Assembly (NCBI GenBank): GCA_020025345.1
Contig: JAHHSH010000021.1
Coordinates: 1 to 26,650 of the forward strand
Direction: 5' to 3'
From: Oscillospiraceae bacterium
GTDB lineage: Bacteria; Bacillota; Clostridia; Oscillospirales; Oscillospiraceae
Length of the DNA: 26,650 bases
Below, piece after piece: positions 14,212-22,404 of the stretch. The position numbers were made by a program, and so were the translations under genes. Each line of letters opens with the position of its first letter. Within the stretch, counting starts at the first letter, position 1. Under the pieces are notes generated by a model. That model saw nothing but the letters and a program-made list of their open reading frames with translations, was not told where the DNA came from and searched no databases.

Positions 14212-15540
14212 TTAGCCGATACCGCCGTAGACGATACCAAGGATCAGCACCAGAAGGGTGATACCGCAGAAAACATATTTGCCGACGGGCTCAAACCATT
14301 GACCAATGGGCTTGTCAGCACCCTGCTGTGCTTTCTCGCGGGCAAATTTGGGGCCGCATACCCAGAAGAGCATGACACCGGCCATCAGAGCGCCCAGCGG
14401 GCAGAGGTAGATGGAGCAAACATCCATCCAGCCGCTGACGATTCCCTCAATGCACACGCCTACCACGGTAGCGATTACCGCCACGATCCCCACGGCCTTG
14501 GCGCGGGAGAGGTGGAAGAAGGTTTGCAGCGCCTCCACCGGCGTCTCAAAGAGATTTACCAGAGAGGTGAGGGAGGCGAAGAGCACAGCCAGGAAGAAAA
14601 TGAACATGAATACGCTGCCCCCGGGCATCTGCTTAAAGACCGTGGGCATGGTGATAAACATCAGGGGAGGGCCGGAGGCGGGGTCCAGACCGTAGGCAAA
14701 GACGGCGGGGACGATCACGAAAGCCGCCAGCAGTGCGGCCAGCGTATCAAAGAGGGCGATGGTGTTGGCCGAGCGGGGAATATCCTGATCCTTCTTGAGA
14801 TAGGAGCCATAGACCACCGTACCGGTACCGGCCAGACTCAAGGAGAAGAAGGCCTGCCCCAGTGCATAGATCCATGTCTTGGGCTGCAGGAGATAACTCC
14901 AGTCGGGGATCAGCAGATAGCGGTAGCCGTCCATGGCGTGATCCAGAGTAAAGATGCGCACAGCCAGTACAAGAAACATGACATAAAAAAGAGGAATCAT
15001 GAGTTTATTCATCTTCTCGATGCCGGACTGAATACCAAAAATCATGACAGAGAAGGCAATGGCAAGGCCCAGAATGTGCCAGCCAACACAGCCGAAGGCA
15101 CTGGCAGTGGAGCCGAAGTAAGCGCCGCTATTTTCCGCCGCCATGACGCTGCCGGTGATGGAGCCAAAGAGAAATTTCAAGATCCAGCCTACCACGACAG
15201 AGTAGCCGATGCCCAGCGCCAGACCGCCCAGTACGGGGATGACTGCCAACAGCGTTCCGGGATTCTTTCCCTTACCGCGCAGTTCTGTGGCCTTGCCAAA
15301 GGCACCCAGCGTGCCGCTTTCCATAGCGCGGCCCAGCGTCATCTCGCCGATGAGGCCGGTATGACCCAGCAGGATCACGCACAGCAGATACGGAATCAGA
15401 AAGGCGGCACCGCCAAGCTGCCCCAGTCGATAGGGGAAGAGCCAGATGTTGCCCATGCCAACGGCCGAGCCAATGCAAGCCAGTCGGAAGCCCCACTTAC
15501 CCGAGAAGCTGTCCCGGGCCAGAGAAGTTTGATCACTCAT
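14212..15540 (-). CDS. Sodium-dependent transporter, NSS (SNF) family
   Basis: A 442-residue integral membrane protein of the neurotransmitter:sodium symporter family, which in bacteria imports amino acids with Na+. The first helix carries the sodium/substrate motif GSAVGMGNIWLFPY (about residues 24-37), and about 11 hydrophobic segments follow, the usual number for short prokaryotic members. GTGTVVYGSYLKKDQDI matches the conserved cytoplasmic region in mid-protein. The start at 15540 has GAGG 8 nt upstream and a promoter lies just before it. It lies 102 nt after lysO on the same strand. The substrate is not determined; Trp, Tyr, Leu or Ala are typical for the family. Confidence 0.92.
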   Translation of the reverse strand: MSDQTSLARDSFSGKWGFRLACIGSAVGMGNIWLFPYRLGQLGGAAFLIPYLLCVILLGHTGLIGEMTLGRAMESGTLGAFGKATELRGKGKNPGTLLAVIPVLGGLALGIGYSVVVGWILKFLFGSITGSVMAAENSGAYFGSTASAFGCVGWHILGLAIAFSVMIFGIQSGIEKMNKLMIPLFYVMFLVLAVRIFTLDHAMDGYRYLLIPDWSYLLQPKTWIYALGQAFFSLSLAGTGTVVYGSYLKKDQDIPRSANTIALFDTLAALLAAFVIVPAVFAYGLDPASGPPLMFITMPTVFKQMPGGSVFMFIFFLAVLFASLTSLVNLFETPVEALQTFFHLSRAKAVGIVAVIATVVGVCIEGIVSGWMDVCSIYLCPLGALMAGVMLFWVCGPKFAREKAQQGADKPIGQWFEPVGKYVFCGITLLVLILGIVYGGIG

Positions 15541-15567
15541 AAAAGTATCCTCACAAACACAAAAATC

Positions 15568-15595
15568 ATTTTAATATGTTAGCACAAAAAAGCAA
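15568..15595 (-). promoter_or_regulatory. Predicted promoter of the NSS transporter gene
   Basis: Minus strand TTGCTT (15595-15590), 16-nt spacer, TAAAAT (15573-15568). An alternative pair TTGCTC-N17-TAACAT overlaps it. The NSS gene can therefore be expressed independently of lysO. Confidence 0.5.
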
Positions 15596-15642
15596 ATGGA
15601 GCAAGAGGAGAGTAAAAGAAGGGGAAGTGTTCGATTTTTACC

Positions 15643-16638
15643 TCAAATACCCAGCAGCAGGGGAACCAGTACAGGTACCAGCGCGCTGAGAATTACGCCG
15701 GAGACGAAGGAATAGACGGTGATCTCACTGCTGGTGGATTTTTCCACCAGCGGCAGGCACACATCCATGGCAGCGGCACCGGGCATACCGGTGGTCTCCA
15801 CATAACCGATTTTCTGCGCCACCAGAGGAATGAACAGAATGGACAAAAGCTCCCGCAGTACGTTGTGCAAAAAGGAGATGGCGCTGGCGGTGACATAGCC
15901 GGCATCCATGATGATGCCGGGGGCCAGAGAATACCAGCCGAAGCCTGCGCCGATGGCCAGAGCTTCCCGGAGACTCAGCCCCATGAGCATACCGGCAATC
16001 CCGGAGCCCAGCAGGGTGAAGACGACTGCGGCGGCGGGGAAGGCGAGTACCCGCACACCGACCTTTTTGAAGTTTTCCACAACGGCGGGGTCCAACCCCA
16101 GATCAATGCCTACAAAAACCAGAAGACTGCACAGTCCCAGCTTGATGCCGAGGCTGATGTATTCGTCAAAGGCGGGCATATTTTCGGCGAAGATCCGGCG
16201 GATGGCGAGATACCCCACAGCCATGCCGCCTACCACAGCCAGAACAATCAGCAGAGTCATTCCACCGACGCTGGCGTTAGCGTCTGCACGCTCCGGGGCG
16301 GCACTTTCCTGAGGAGACGGGCAGTCGGCCGTGTGGGCAGCGCCCTTGAGATGACCGAACTTATCAATGCCCATGAGCTTGCGCGTAAGGTAGATGCCCA
16401 GAATGGAGAAGGCAATGGTGAAAACCGTAATGATCAGTGCCGCCAGACCGATAGAACCCAAGTGGGCAGTGACCTCTTCTTTAGCGCCCATCTTCATGCC
16501 CATCATCAGTACCAGCGCAAAGAGAAAGACCGTCTGAGCTGTACTTACCCAGTGCAGACGGCTGCGATAGGCGCGGCTTGCGTGACCAATGATATAGCCC
16601 ACTAATGTGATTCCCAGATACAAACAAAGATCTCCCAT
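15643..16638 (-). CDS. lysO: LysO-family lysine exporter (DUF340)
   Basis: A 331-residue membrane protein with about 10 hydrophobic segments. The C-terminal two thirds matches the LysO/YbjE family: a GIDLGLDP stretch, GAGFGWYSLAPGIIMD, HNVLRELLSILFIPL and GAAAMDVCLPLVE. Known LysO exports L-lysine and toxic lysine analogues such as thialysine. A hydrophilic, low-conservation loop (about residues 100-125) separates the two halves. The start at 16638 has GAGGGA about 8 nt upstream. There is no L-box-sized leader, so control is not by the lysine riboswitch. It is divergent from the ADP-ribosylglycohydrolase gene. Confidence 0.87.
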   Translation of the reverse strand: MGDLCLYLGITLVGYIIGHASRAYRSRLHWVSTAQTVFLFALVLMMGMKMGAKEEVTAHLGSIGLAALIITVFTIAFSILGIYLTRKLMGIDKFGHLKGAAHTADCPSPQESAAPERADANASVGGMTLLIVLAVVGGMAVGYLAIRRIFAENMPAFDEYISLGIKLGLCSLLVFVGIDLGLDPAVVENFKKVGVRVLAFPAAAVVFTLLGSGIAGMLMGLSLREALAIGAGFGWYSLAPGIIMDAGYVTASAISFLHNVLRELLSILFIPLVAQKIGYVETTGMPGAAAMDVCLPLVEKSTSSEITVYSFVSGVILSALVPVLVPLLLGI

Positions 16639-16698
16639 TACTCATTTCCCTCACTTCATAGGATCGAGGCGCTTCGTCGGAAAGCGACTTTTTTGCAC

Positions 16699-16727
16699 AT
16701 TATACCATAGTACCTGTCATTTGTCAT
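16699..16727 (-). promoter_or_regulatory. Predicted promoter of lysO
   Basis: Minus strand ATGACA (16727-16722), 17-nt spacer, perfect TATAAT (16704-16699). A short hairpin, CGCTT/AAGCG, lies in the leader at about 16671-16688. Confidence 0.75.
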
Positions 16728-16759
16728 CAGAGAACGGTGCGGAGAGGGATTGACCGGGA

Positions 16760-16768
16760 TGCTATAAT
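16760..16768 (+). promoter_or_regulatory. Extended -10 promoter of the ADP-ribosylglycohydrolase gene
   Basis: TGCTATAAT is a perfect -10 with the TGn extension, 27 nt before the start codon. There is no good -35 at normal spacing; TTGACC at 16750 is too close. Confidence 0.6.
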
Positions 16769-16795
16769 GAAGGAAAAAGAAAGGGGGAGTCGCAT

Positions 16796-17608
16796 ATGTT
16801 CGGTGCCATCTGGGGTGATGTGGTAGGCAGCCCCTACGAATTTGACGAAAATAACTGTAAAGCCAAGGATTTCCCGTGGCTGACGGAGAAATCCCGTTTT
16901 ACCGATGATTCGGTGATGTCCCTTGCAGTGGCAGATGCGTTGCTGGACGCACCGGAGGACGCAGATGATGCGTGTCTAAGACGTCGGTTGATTCATTCTA
17001 TGCAGACGATCGGTCGGCGTTATCCGGACTGCGGCTATGGTCCTCGCTTTCGCTTGTGGGTACACAGCGACGATCCCCGACCCTATCAGAGCTACGGCAA
17101 CGGCAGCGCCATGCGCGTCGCCCCGGTGGCGTGGCTCTGCAGTGATCTGGAACGGGTGCGCCATGTGGCGCGCTGTACGGCGCAGGTGAGCCACGATCAC
17201 CCGGAGGGAATCCGCGGCGCAGAAGCCGTGGCGGCAGCCGTTTTTCTGGCCCGAACGGACAGGGATAAGACGGAGATCCGGGACTATGTGGAGCGGGAGT
17301 TTGGCTATGATCTTCACCGCACCTGCGATGCGATCCGGCCGGGCTATCATATGGACGTCAGCTGTCAGGGCTCGGTGCCGGAGGCGATCATCGCCTTTTT
17401 GGAGAGCACAGATTTCGAGGATGCCATCCGTACAGCTGTCTCCTTGGGCGGCGATTCCGATACGCTGGGCGCGATTGCCGGCAGCATTGCCGAGGGATTC
17501 TATGGACTTACCGAACAGCAGAAGACAGAGATCCTGGGCTATCTGACGCCGGATCTCCGAAAGATTGCAGAGCGTTATGCCCAGGAAGTGGAGCGCCGCG
17601 GGCAGTGA
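16796..17608 (+). CDS. ADP-ribosylglycohydrolase family protein
   Basis: A 270-residue DraG/ARH-like hydrolase that would remove ADP-ribose from modified proteins or small molecules using two Mg2+ ions. The metal-binding motifs are intact: GDVVGSPYE near the N-terminus, FTDDSVM (35-41), GNGSAMRVAP (101-110), SHDHPEGIRGA (132-142) and GGDSDTLGAIAG (218-229). The family is fully conserved here and of usual length. The start at 16796 has GGGGGAG 6 nt upstream. It is a single-gene unit with its own promoter and terminator. No ADP-ribosyltransferase partner is in view, so its target is unknown. Confidence 0.92.
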   Translation: MFGAIWGDVVGSPYEFDENNCKAKDFPWLTEKSRFTDDSVMSLAVADALLDAPEDADDACLRRRLIHSMQTIGRRYPDCGYGPRFRLWVHSDDPRPYQSYGNGSAMRVAPVAWLCSDLERVRHVARCTAQVSHDHPEGIRGAEAVAAAVFLARTDRDKTEIRDYVEREFGYDLHRTCDAIRPGYHMDVSCQGSVPEAIIAFLESTDFEDAIRTAVSLGGDSDTLGAIAGSIAEGFYGLTEQQKTEILGYLTPDLRKIAERYAQEVERRGQ

Positions 17609-17641
17609 ATGGCGGACAAAGCAAAGAGTATAGCTTGGCAT

Positions 17642-17677
17642 AAAAAAAGTGAGGCTGATGATCAGCCTCACTTTTTT
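17642..17677. terminator. Bidirectional terminator between convergent genes
   Basis: Arms AAAAAAGTGAGGCT and AGCCTCACTTTTTT around GATGATC, with A and T runs at both ends. It ends the ADP-ribosylglycohydrolase gene (+) and the NlpC/P60 gene (-). Confidence 0.9.
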
Positions 17678-17697
17678 ATGTTGTGGATGTTGTTTCC

Positions 17698-18882
17698 TCA
17701 GCCAGCCAGACGGCGGGCGGCTGTGAAGACGCTGTTGTAGTAGGGATCGCTGTTGAGATTGTGGAGTTGTACCTCTTCTCTGCCGTTGGTAGAGGCATGG
17801 ACGAAGTTGCCGCCGCCCAAGTAGATGCCGCCGTGCGTGGTGGGGCCGCTGCCGTAATCGGGGTCAAAGAAGAAAACCATATCGCCGGGTTGCAGATTAG
17901 AACGGTCCACCGGCGTGCCGTAGCTCAACTGGCCGTTGGTGCCGTGGGGCAGAGAGTAGCCGAACTGACCGTAAACGTACATGATAAAGCCGGAGCAGTC
18001 AAAACCGCTAGGGCTGGAACCGCCGTAGACATAGGGATAGCCTAAGAAAGAGTAGGCCAGATCCGCAATCGCTTGTCCTGTGGCGCTGCTGGAATTGCTT
18101 CCGGAGGAGCCGGAACTGCCGCCAGAAGAGCCGGAACTGCCGCCGGAGGGACCGGAACTGCCGGAGTCTTCTGTGGCAGGCTTGGAAGCGCAGGGAGAGG
18201 CGTAATCGCCGGACACATAGCCGCTGCGGCTGCCGTCAGAGACATAAAACCAACCGTTTTCAAAGCCGGTCAAGGCGAGATATGTATTCTGGGAGAGGGT
18301 GGCGACAACAGAACCGTCTGTGGAGGCGGAAGAGCGCATATGCAGCGCATCGGTGGTGACGATCACATAGCCGCTCAGTCCGTCGGTGCTCTGATGTATT
18401 GTTACCAGATCGGCGGAAATATAGCCGGACTGTTGATCATAGCCCACTTGATACCAGTTGTTCTCCTGAGAGAAAATGGCAACCACAGTACCACTGCTCA
18501 GCTCTGTAACAATAGAGCTGTCGGTGGAAGGGCCGCTGCGTAGACGCACGCCGCTGTCGTTGACAACACCGGCAGCCAGTACAGAGGTGGAGGAGAAGGG
18601 TAGTGCCGGGGCAGCTTCCGCCGGGGAGGACTGTTCATCATCCTTAACGGACGAATCTTTTTGTGCCTCATCCTGCTTGGCGGGATCCTTTTCCGGGGCG
18701 GAAGAGGATTTGGCGGGTGCCTTGTCCTTTTCAGCAGAGGGCTGCTTTTCCGTGGCGTTTTGCGGCGGGACATCCTTCTTGGCATTGTCGGAAGATGCGC
18801 TGCACCCCACGCTCAAGAGCAGCAAAAGGGCGGACAGCAGCGCGAAAAGGGAGCGAAATGCGTGTTTCGTCGTATGGCGCAT
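17698..18882 (-). CDS. SH3b-SH3b-NlpC/P60 cell wall hydrolase, probable lipoprotein
   Basis: A 394-residue secreted peptidoglycan hydrolase. A signal peptide ends at Cys27 in LLLSVGC, a slightly atypical lipobox, so it is probably lipid-anchored. A Lys/Glu/Ser-rich low-complexity region (28-95), two bacterial SH3 domains (about 101-163 and 170-229), a Gly/Ser linker (240-267) and an NlpC/P60 domain (268-394) follow. The catalytic Cys296 (FDCSGF) and His350 (THGGIYLG) are present, with His362 the likely third residue. It should cut D-Glu-diamino acid bonds of stem peptides. The start at 18882 follows AAAGGAG; the frame extends upstream without an SD. It lies 39 nt after the 98-residue gene. 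Confidence 0.93.
   Translation of the reverse strand: MRHTTKHAFRSLFALLSALLLLLSVGCSASSDNAKKDVPPQNATEKQPSAEKDKAPAKSSSAPEKDPAKQDEAQKDSSVKDDEQSSPAEAAPALPFSSTSVLAAGVVNDSGVRLRSGPSTDSSIVTELSSGTVVAIFSQENNWYQVGYDQQSGYISADLVTIHQSTDGLSGYVIVTTDALHMRSSASTDGSVVATLSQNTYLALTGFENGWFYVSDGSRSGYVSGDYASPCASKPATEDSGSSGPSGGSSGSSGGSSGSSGSNSSSATGQAIADLAYSFLGYPYVYGGSSPSGFDCSGFIMYVYGQFGYSLPHGTNGQLSYGTPVDRSNLQPGDMVFFFDPDYGSGPTTHGGIYLGGGNFVHASTNGREEVQLHNLNSDPYYNSVFTAARRLAG
18109..18162 (-). repeat. 21-bp tandem repeat encoding the Gly/Ser linker
   Basis: The 12-mer CCGGAACTGCC with a variable first base recurs at 18109, 18130 and 18151, giving a 21-bp period (seven codons) over three units. It encodes the SGSSG-type linker between the SH3b and NlpC/P60 domains and could change length by slippage without a frameshift. 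Confidence 0.75.
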
Positions 18883-18921
18883 AGAAATCTCCTTTGTATT
18901 TTGGTAAAAAAAGACCGGCAA

Positions 18922-19218
18922 TTACTTGCCGGCCAGTGCACGCTCTAACCAAATGGAACCAACGTCCATTGCGGCATAGAGGCTGTCTTTTTCAGACTTT
19001 TTGACGATGCGATCCCGGGACTTGGCGTTGGGATCGGTCAGCTGCAGCTGTACGGATACACGGGTGGCCACGTCCATGTCCTGTTCCTTCTTGGTTTCGA
19101 GGATCTGGAACATCACAATGTATTTGTCGGCCATGCTGCCGTAGTAGATCAAGTTGTCAATGCGGCGCAGCGGATGCTTCTTGTAAATCAAGGGCTGCAC
19201 TTTCTTTGATTCTGCCAT
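18922..19218 (-). CDS. Uncharacterised 98-residue cytoplasmic protein
   Basis: Starts MAESKKVQPLIYKKHPLRR and contains no signal peptide, membrane segment or motif I know. It is mixed in charge, with predicted beta segments in the first half (IYYGSMADKYIVMFQIL, VATRVSVQLQL) and a C-terminal helix (YAAMDVGSIWLERALAG). The start at 19218 has AAAGGAG 8 nt upstream; an upstream in-frame ATG at 19272 overlaps the promoter and is rejected. It has its own promoter and lies 39 nt before the NlpC/P60 lipoprotein gene, so the two are likely cotranscribed and may act together in envelope maintenance, which is only an inference. Confidence 0.8.
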   Translation of the reverse strand: MAESKKVQPLIYKKHPLRRIDNLIYYGSMADKYIVMFQILETKKEQDMDVATRVSVQLQLTDPNAKSRDRIVKKSEKDSLYAAMDVGSIWLERALAGK

Positions 19219-19251
19219 AATTATTGCTCCTTTGAACTCATTATTACTTAA

Positions 19252-19280
19252 AGTGTAGCACAATGTGGCCACTGTGTCAA
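19252..19280 (-). promoter_or_regulatory. Predicted promoter of the 98-residue protein/NlpC unit
   Basis: Minus strand TTGACA (19280-19275), 17-nt spacer, TACACT (19257-19252). The spacer contains the palindrome TGGCCA. Confidence 0.72.
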
Positions 19281-19321
19281 TTCAAACACTAAAAAGTTAC
19301 GAAAACTCTATAAAAAAGCGA

Positions 19322-19359
19322 GAAAAACCGGCTGCGGGAGAAATCCCACAGCCGGAAAA
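19322..19359 (-). terminator. Terminator after ireB
   Basis: Stem CCGGCTGtGGGA / TCCCgCAGCCGG (one mismatch) closed by a 4-nt loop, followed on the minus strand by TTTTTCT. It begins about 10 nt after the ireB stop. Confidence 0.85.
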
Positions 19360-19368
19360 GATATTTCT

Positions 19369-19614
19369 TTATAGACCCAGGTAGTTGCGTACCAACACCT
19401 GCAAGAGCTCATCACGGTCAATCTTGCAGATCAGCGTACGGGCACTCTTATAATTGGTAATGTAGGTGGGATCCTCCGAGAGAATGTAACCCACCAGCTG
19501 ATTGATGGGATCGTACCCCTTCTCCTTCAAGGCCTCATAGACAGAGGTGAGGATATGGCGGATTTGCTCGTCTTTATCTTCGACGGCATTAAACTTTCTT
19601 GTGAAATCGTCCAT
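19369..19614 (-). CDS. ireB: IreB family regulatory phosphoprotein (UPF0297)
   Basis: An 81-residue protein matching the IreB/YrzL family nearly end to end, with the core SVYEALKEKGYDPINQLVGY, an EDPTYI turn and RDELLQVLVRNYLGL at the C-terminus. In Enterococcus faecalis IreB is phosphorylated at N-terminal threonines by the Ser/Thr kinase IreK and affects cephalosporin resistance. Here Thr5 is the only N-terminal threonine. The start at 19614 has AAAGGTGG 9 nt upstream. In many Firmicutes the gene is followed by ruvX; here it is followed at once by a terminator, so it stands alone downstream of pheT with its own promoter. Confidence 0.93.
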   Translation of the reverse strand: MDDFTRKFNAVEDKDEQIRHILTSVYEALKEKGYDPINQLVGYILSEDPTYITNYKSARTLICKIDRDELLQVLVRNYLGL

Positions 19615-19647
19615 GCAGGCTGACCACCTTTCGTTGAAACTGAGTCA

Positions 19648-19676
19648 AGTATACCTTGTTTTTTTAATTCTGTAAA
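19648..19676 (-). promoter_or_regulatory. Predicted promoter of ireB
   Basis: Minus strand TTTACA (19676-19671), 17-nt A-rich spacer, TATACT (19653-19648). It lies between the pheT stop and ireB, so ireB does not depend on the T-box. Confidence 0.75.
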
Positions 19677-19693
19677 GAGGAAAAGCGAGAAAA

Positions 19694-22384
19694 TCACCGC
19701 AGAACGGCGCCCAATTCCTCTTTCAGCAGGCACAGGATGCTCTGAACATCCTCGTCGGCCTCTTCGCTGGTGATGCTGCGCTCATCGTCACGCAGCGTCA
19801 GATTGAAGGCGACGGATTTCTGTCCCTGCGGGATGCCGGTACCCTCGTAAATATCGAAGAGAACCACGTTCTTCAAAAGGCCCTTGGCACCGCGGCGGAT
19901 GCAGTCCTCCAGCGCACCGACTGTCACAGCCTTGTCGCAGACAACGGCGATGTCGCGGGTGACGGCGGGGAACTTGGGCAGGGGGGTATAGGTGGGATCG
20001 GCACCCTTGACGGCCATCAGCAGATCCAGACTCAGCTCAGCGCAGTAAAGCTGGGTGTCCACGTCGTAGTTCTGGGCCACCAGAGGATGGATCTGACCCA
20101 TGACGCCCACGGCCTTGCCGCTGACATAGACGGTGGCGCAGCGGCCGGGGTGATAGGAGGGATTGTCGGTGCAGGCCTCATAGCGGACATCCGTGGCACG
20201 GATATCGGTGAGGATGGCCTCCACCAGACCCTTCAAAGAGAAGAAGTCGGTGCCGTCGCCATAGGCACCCAGCGTCAGCATCTTCTTTTCGTCGCACAGG
20301 TTCTCCTGTCCGTTGGGCAGATAGATACGGCCCAGCTCGTAGAGGCGGGCGGACTTGTTGCGGAAGTGATCGTTGCGGCTGAGAATTTCCAGCATGGAGG
20401 GTAGGGTGGTGGTACGCATGATGGAGGTGTCCTCGCCCAGAGGGTTGAGGATCTTCAGACTCTCGCGGCGCTTGTCATCCTCCGGCCAGCGGATCTTGTC
20501 ATAGCAGGTGGGGGAGATGAAGGAGTAGGTGATGATCTCGTCACAGCCCACGCTGCGGCAGATGGCACCCAGCTGACGCTCCAGATTCTGCAGCTCGTCA
20601 TAGCCGCCTTGGGTCGTCTCGCCGCGAACCAGCGTGCAGGGGATGTTATTGTAGCCGTGGAAACGGGCTACCTCCTCAGCGAGGTCCGGCATACGCAGCA
20701 CATCGCCGCGCCAGGAAGGTACGGTGACCATGTCGCCGTTCACCTCGAAAGCCAGCTTCTTGAGGATGCTGACCATCTCCTCGCGGCTCACATCGGTGCC
20801 CAGTAGGGCGTTAATCTTCTCCGGCTCCAGCTTCAGCACGGTGGGCTGGGGAACGAAGTTGAGAATATCAATGACGCCGTCCAGTACTTCACCGGCGCCC
20901 AGCAGCTCTACCAGCTCGCAGGCGCGGTTCACGGCGGGCAGGGTGTTCATGGGATCGAGACCCTTTTCAAACTTGGCAGAGGCCTCCGTGCGCATACCCA
21001 GTGCCAGAGCACCCTTGCGGATGCAGGTACCGTCGAAGTTAGCGGACTCGAAGACGACGTCCACGGTGTCCTCGGCGATTTCGCTGTTCTCGCCGCCCAT
21101 GATACCGGCAAGACCCACGGCGCGGTGCTCGTCGGCGATGACCAGATGGTTGGCGTTGAGCTTACGCACCACGCCGTCCAGCGTGGTCAGCTCCTCACCG
21201 GCCTCGGCGCGGCGGACAATGATCTTGCCGCCCTTGACATAACGGTAGTCGAAGGCGTGCATGGGCTGGCCGTACTCCAGCATCACATAGTTGGTGATAT
21301 CCACAATGTTGTTGATGGGGCGTACACCCATAGCGCGCAGACGCTCGCGCATCCACTTGGGGGAGGGGCCGATCTTCACATTGCGCACCATGCGGGCGGT
21401 GTAACGGTGGCAGAGATCGTCGGCAGGCGTCTCTACATCCAGAAGCTCGCACAGGTTGCCCTCGCCGCCGCCCTTTACCACAGGCTCGTGCAGATGGAGG
21501 GGGGCATCGAAGGTGGCGGATGCCTCGCGGGCAAGGCCGATGATGCTCAGGCAGTCGGGACGGTTGGGGGTGATCTCAAACTCCACCACATGGTCATCCA
21601 GACCGATGATCGGCTTGATGTCATCGCCGGGCTTCACACCCTCTTCGTTGAGGACGAAGATGCCGTCGGGGATGCAGTGGGGGAACTCTGCCTGCTGTGC
21701 GTGGAGGTCAGCAAGGGTGCAGATGGTGTCGGTCTTGGTGTTGTAGGCCACCAGATCGCCCTCGTGGAGGTTCATGCAGCCGGTGTCGGGGCAGGCGGTA
21801 GCCTCGCCCAGATCCAGACAGGTGTGGAAAAGACCATAAGAGATGGTGGAGCACTCCAGCACCTTGGCAGCCACCACAGGCCCGAATACCTTATCGCCGG
21901 GCTTGATGTCGGCGGGAATGGAGGGCTTTTCTGCGTTCAGCGGCTTGTAGTCGCCCAGAATAGCGGCGGCAGTAATTGCGCCGTAGGGGAAGTCGCGGGT
22001 GTCCAGACCCAGCTCAGCAAGGCCGCAGAACATACCGTTGGAGGCAATGCCGCGGAGCTTGCCCTTGGTGATCTTCACACCGCCGGGCAGGGTGGACTTG
22101 TGAAGCGCCACGGGGAAGAGATCGCCGGGATGGATGTTCCATGCGCCGGTGACGATCTGGATGGGCTCCTCCTGTCCCACTTCCACCTGGCAGACCCACA
22201 TATGGTCGGAGTCGGGGTGGCGCTCCATGGAGAGGAGCTTACCTACCACAACGTTGTTGATTTCGGCGCCCAGATCCTCGGTGACCTCCACTTTGGAGCC
22301 GCTGAGGGTCATAGCCTCGGAGAAGTCTTTATCGTTTGCGTCAACGCTGACAAATTCGTTGAGCCATTTTCTGCTTAAATCCAT
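19694..22384 (-). CDS. pheT: Phenylalanine--tRNA ligase beta subunit
   Basis: An 896-residue beta subunit of the alpha2-beta2 PheRS, which binds tRNA-Phe and edits Tyr-tRNA-Phe. The domain order is normal: N-terminal tRNA-binding EMAP-like domain (about 40-125), ITPNRPDCLS start of the B1/B3-B4 region (271-280), B3/4 editing region, B5 domain, catalytic-like core and C-terminal anticodon-binding FDX-ACB domain. It is about 100 residues longer than usual because of an insertion at about 129-236 between ELGL and the GIFVLNEEG segment, containing several cysteines (CPDTGC). The start at 22384 has AGAGGG 9-10 nt upstream. It begins 20 nt after pheS. Confidence 0.94.
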   Translation of the reverse strand: MDLSRKWLNEFVSVDANDKDFSEAMTLSGSKVEVTEDLGAEINNVVVGKLLSMERHPDSDHMWVCQVEVGQEEPIQIVTGAWNIHPGDLFPVALHKSTLPGGVKITKGKLRGIASNGMFCGLAELGLDTRDFPYGAITAAAILGDYKPLNAEKPSIPADIKPGDKVFGPVVAAKVLECSTISYGLFHTCLDLGEATACPDTGCMNLHEGDLVAYNTKTDTICTLADLHAQQAEFPHCIPDGIFVLNEEGVKPGDDIKPIIGLDDHVVEFEITPNRPDCLSIIGLAREASATFDAPLHLHEPVVKGGGEGNLCELLDVETPADDLCHRYTARMVRNVKIGPSPKWMRERLRAMGVRPINNIVDITNYVMLEYGQPMHAFDYRYVKGGKIIVRRAEAGEELTTLDGVVRKLNANHLVIADEHRAVGLAGIMGGENSEIAEDTVDVVFESANFDGTCIRKGALALGMRTEASAKFEKGLDPMNTLPAVNRACELVELLGAGEVLDGVIDILNFVPQPTVLKLEPEKINALLGTDVSREEMVSILKKLAFEVNGDMVTVPSWRGDVLRMPDLAEEVARFHGYNNIPCTLVRGETTQGGYDELQNLERQLGAICRSVGCDEIITYSFISPTCYDKIRWPEDDKRRESLKILNPLGEDTSIMRTTTLPSMLEILSRNDHFRNKSARLYELGRIYLPNGQENLCDEKKMLTLGAYGDGTDFFSLKGLVEAILTDIRATDVRYEACTDNPSYHPGRCATVYVSGKAVGVMGQIHPLVAQNYDVDTQLYCAELSLDLLMAVKGADPTYTPLPKFPAVTRDIAVVCDKAVTVGALEDCIRRGAKGLLKNVVLFDIYEGTGIPQGQKSVAFNLTLRDDERSITSEEADEDVQSILCLLKEELGAVLR

Positions 22385-22404
22385 TATTTATTGCCCTCTC
22401 TTTC

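Noticed and set aside
16639..16795. A lysine riboswitch upstream of lysO
   Set aside because: The leader after the predicted promoter is only about 55 nt, far too short for an L-box aptamer.
18109..18162. A CRISPR-like repeat
   Set aside because: The 21-bp units are contiguous and in frame within a coding linker, with no unique spacers.
21125..22378. A 417-codon plus-strand open frame opposite pheT
   Set aside because: Antisense to pheT, with a low-complexity Val/Gly/His composition and no SD.
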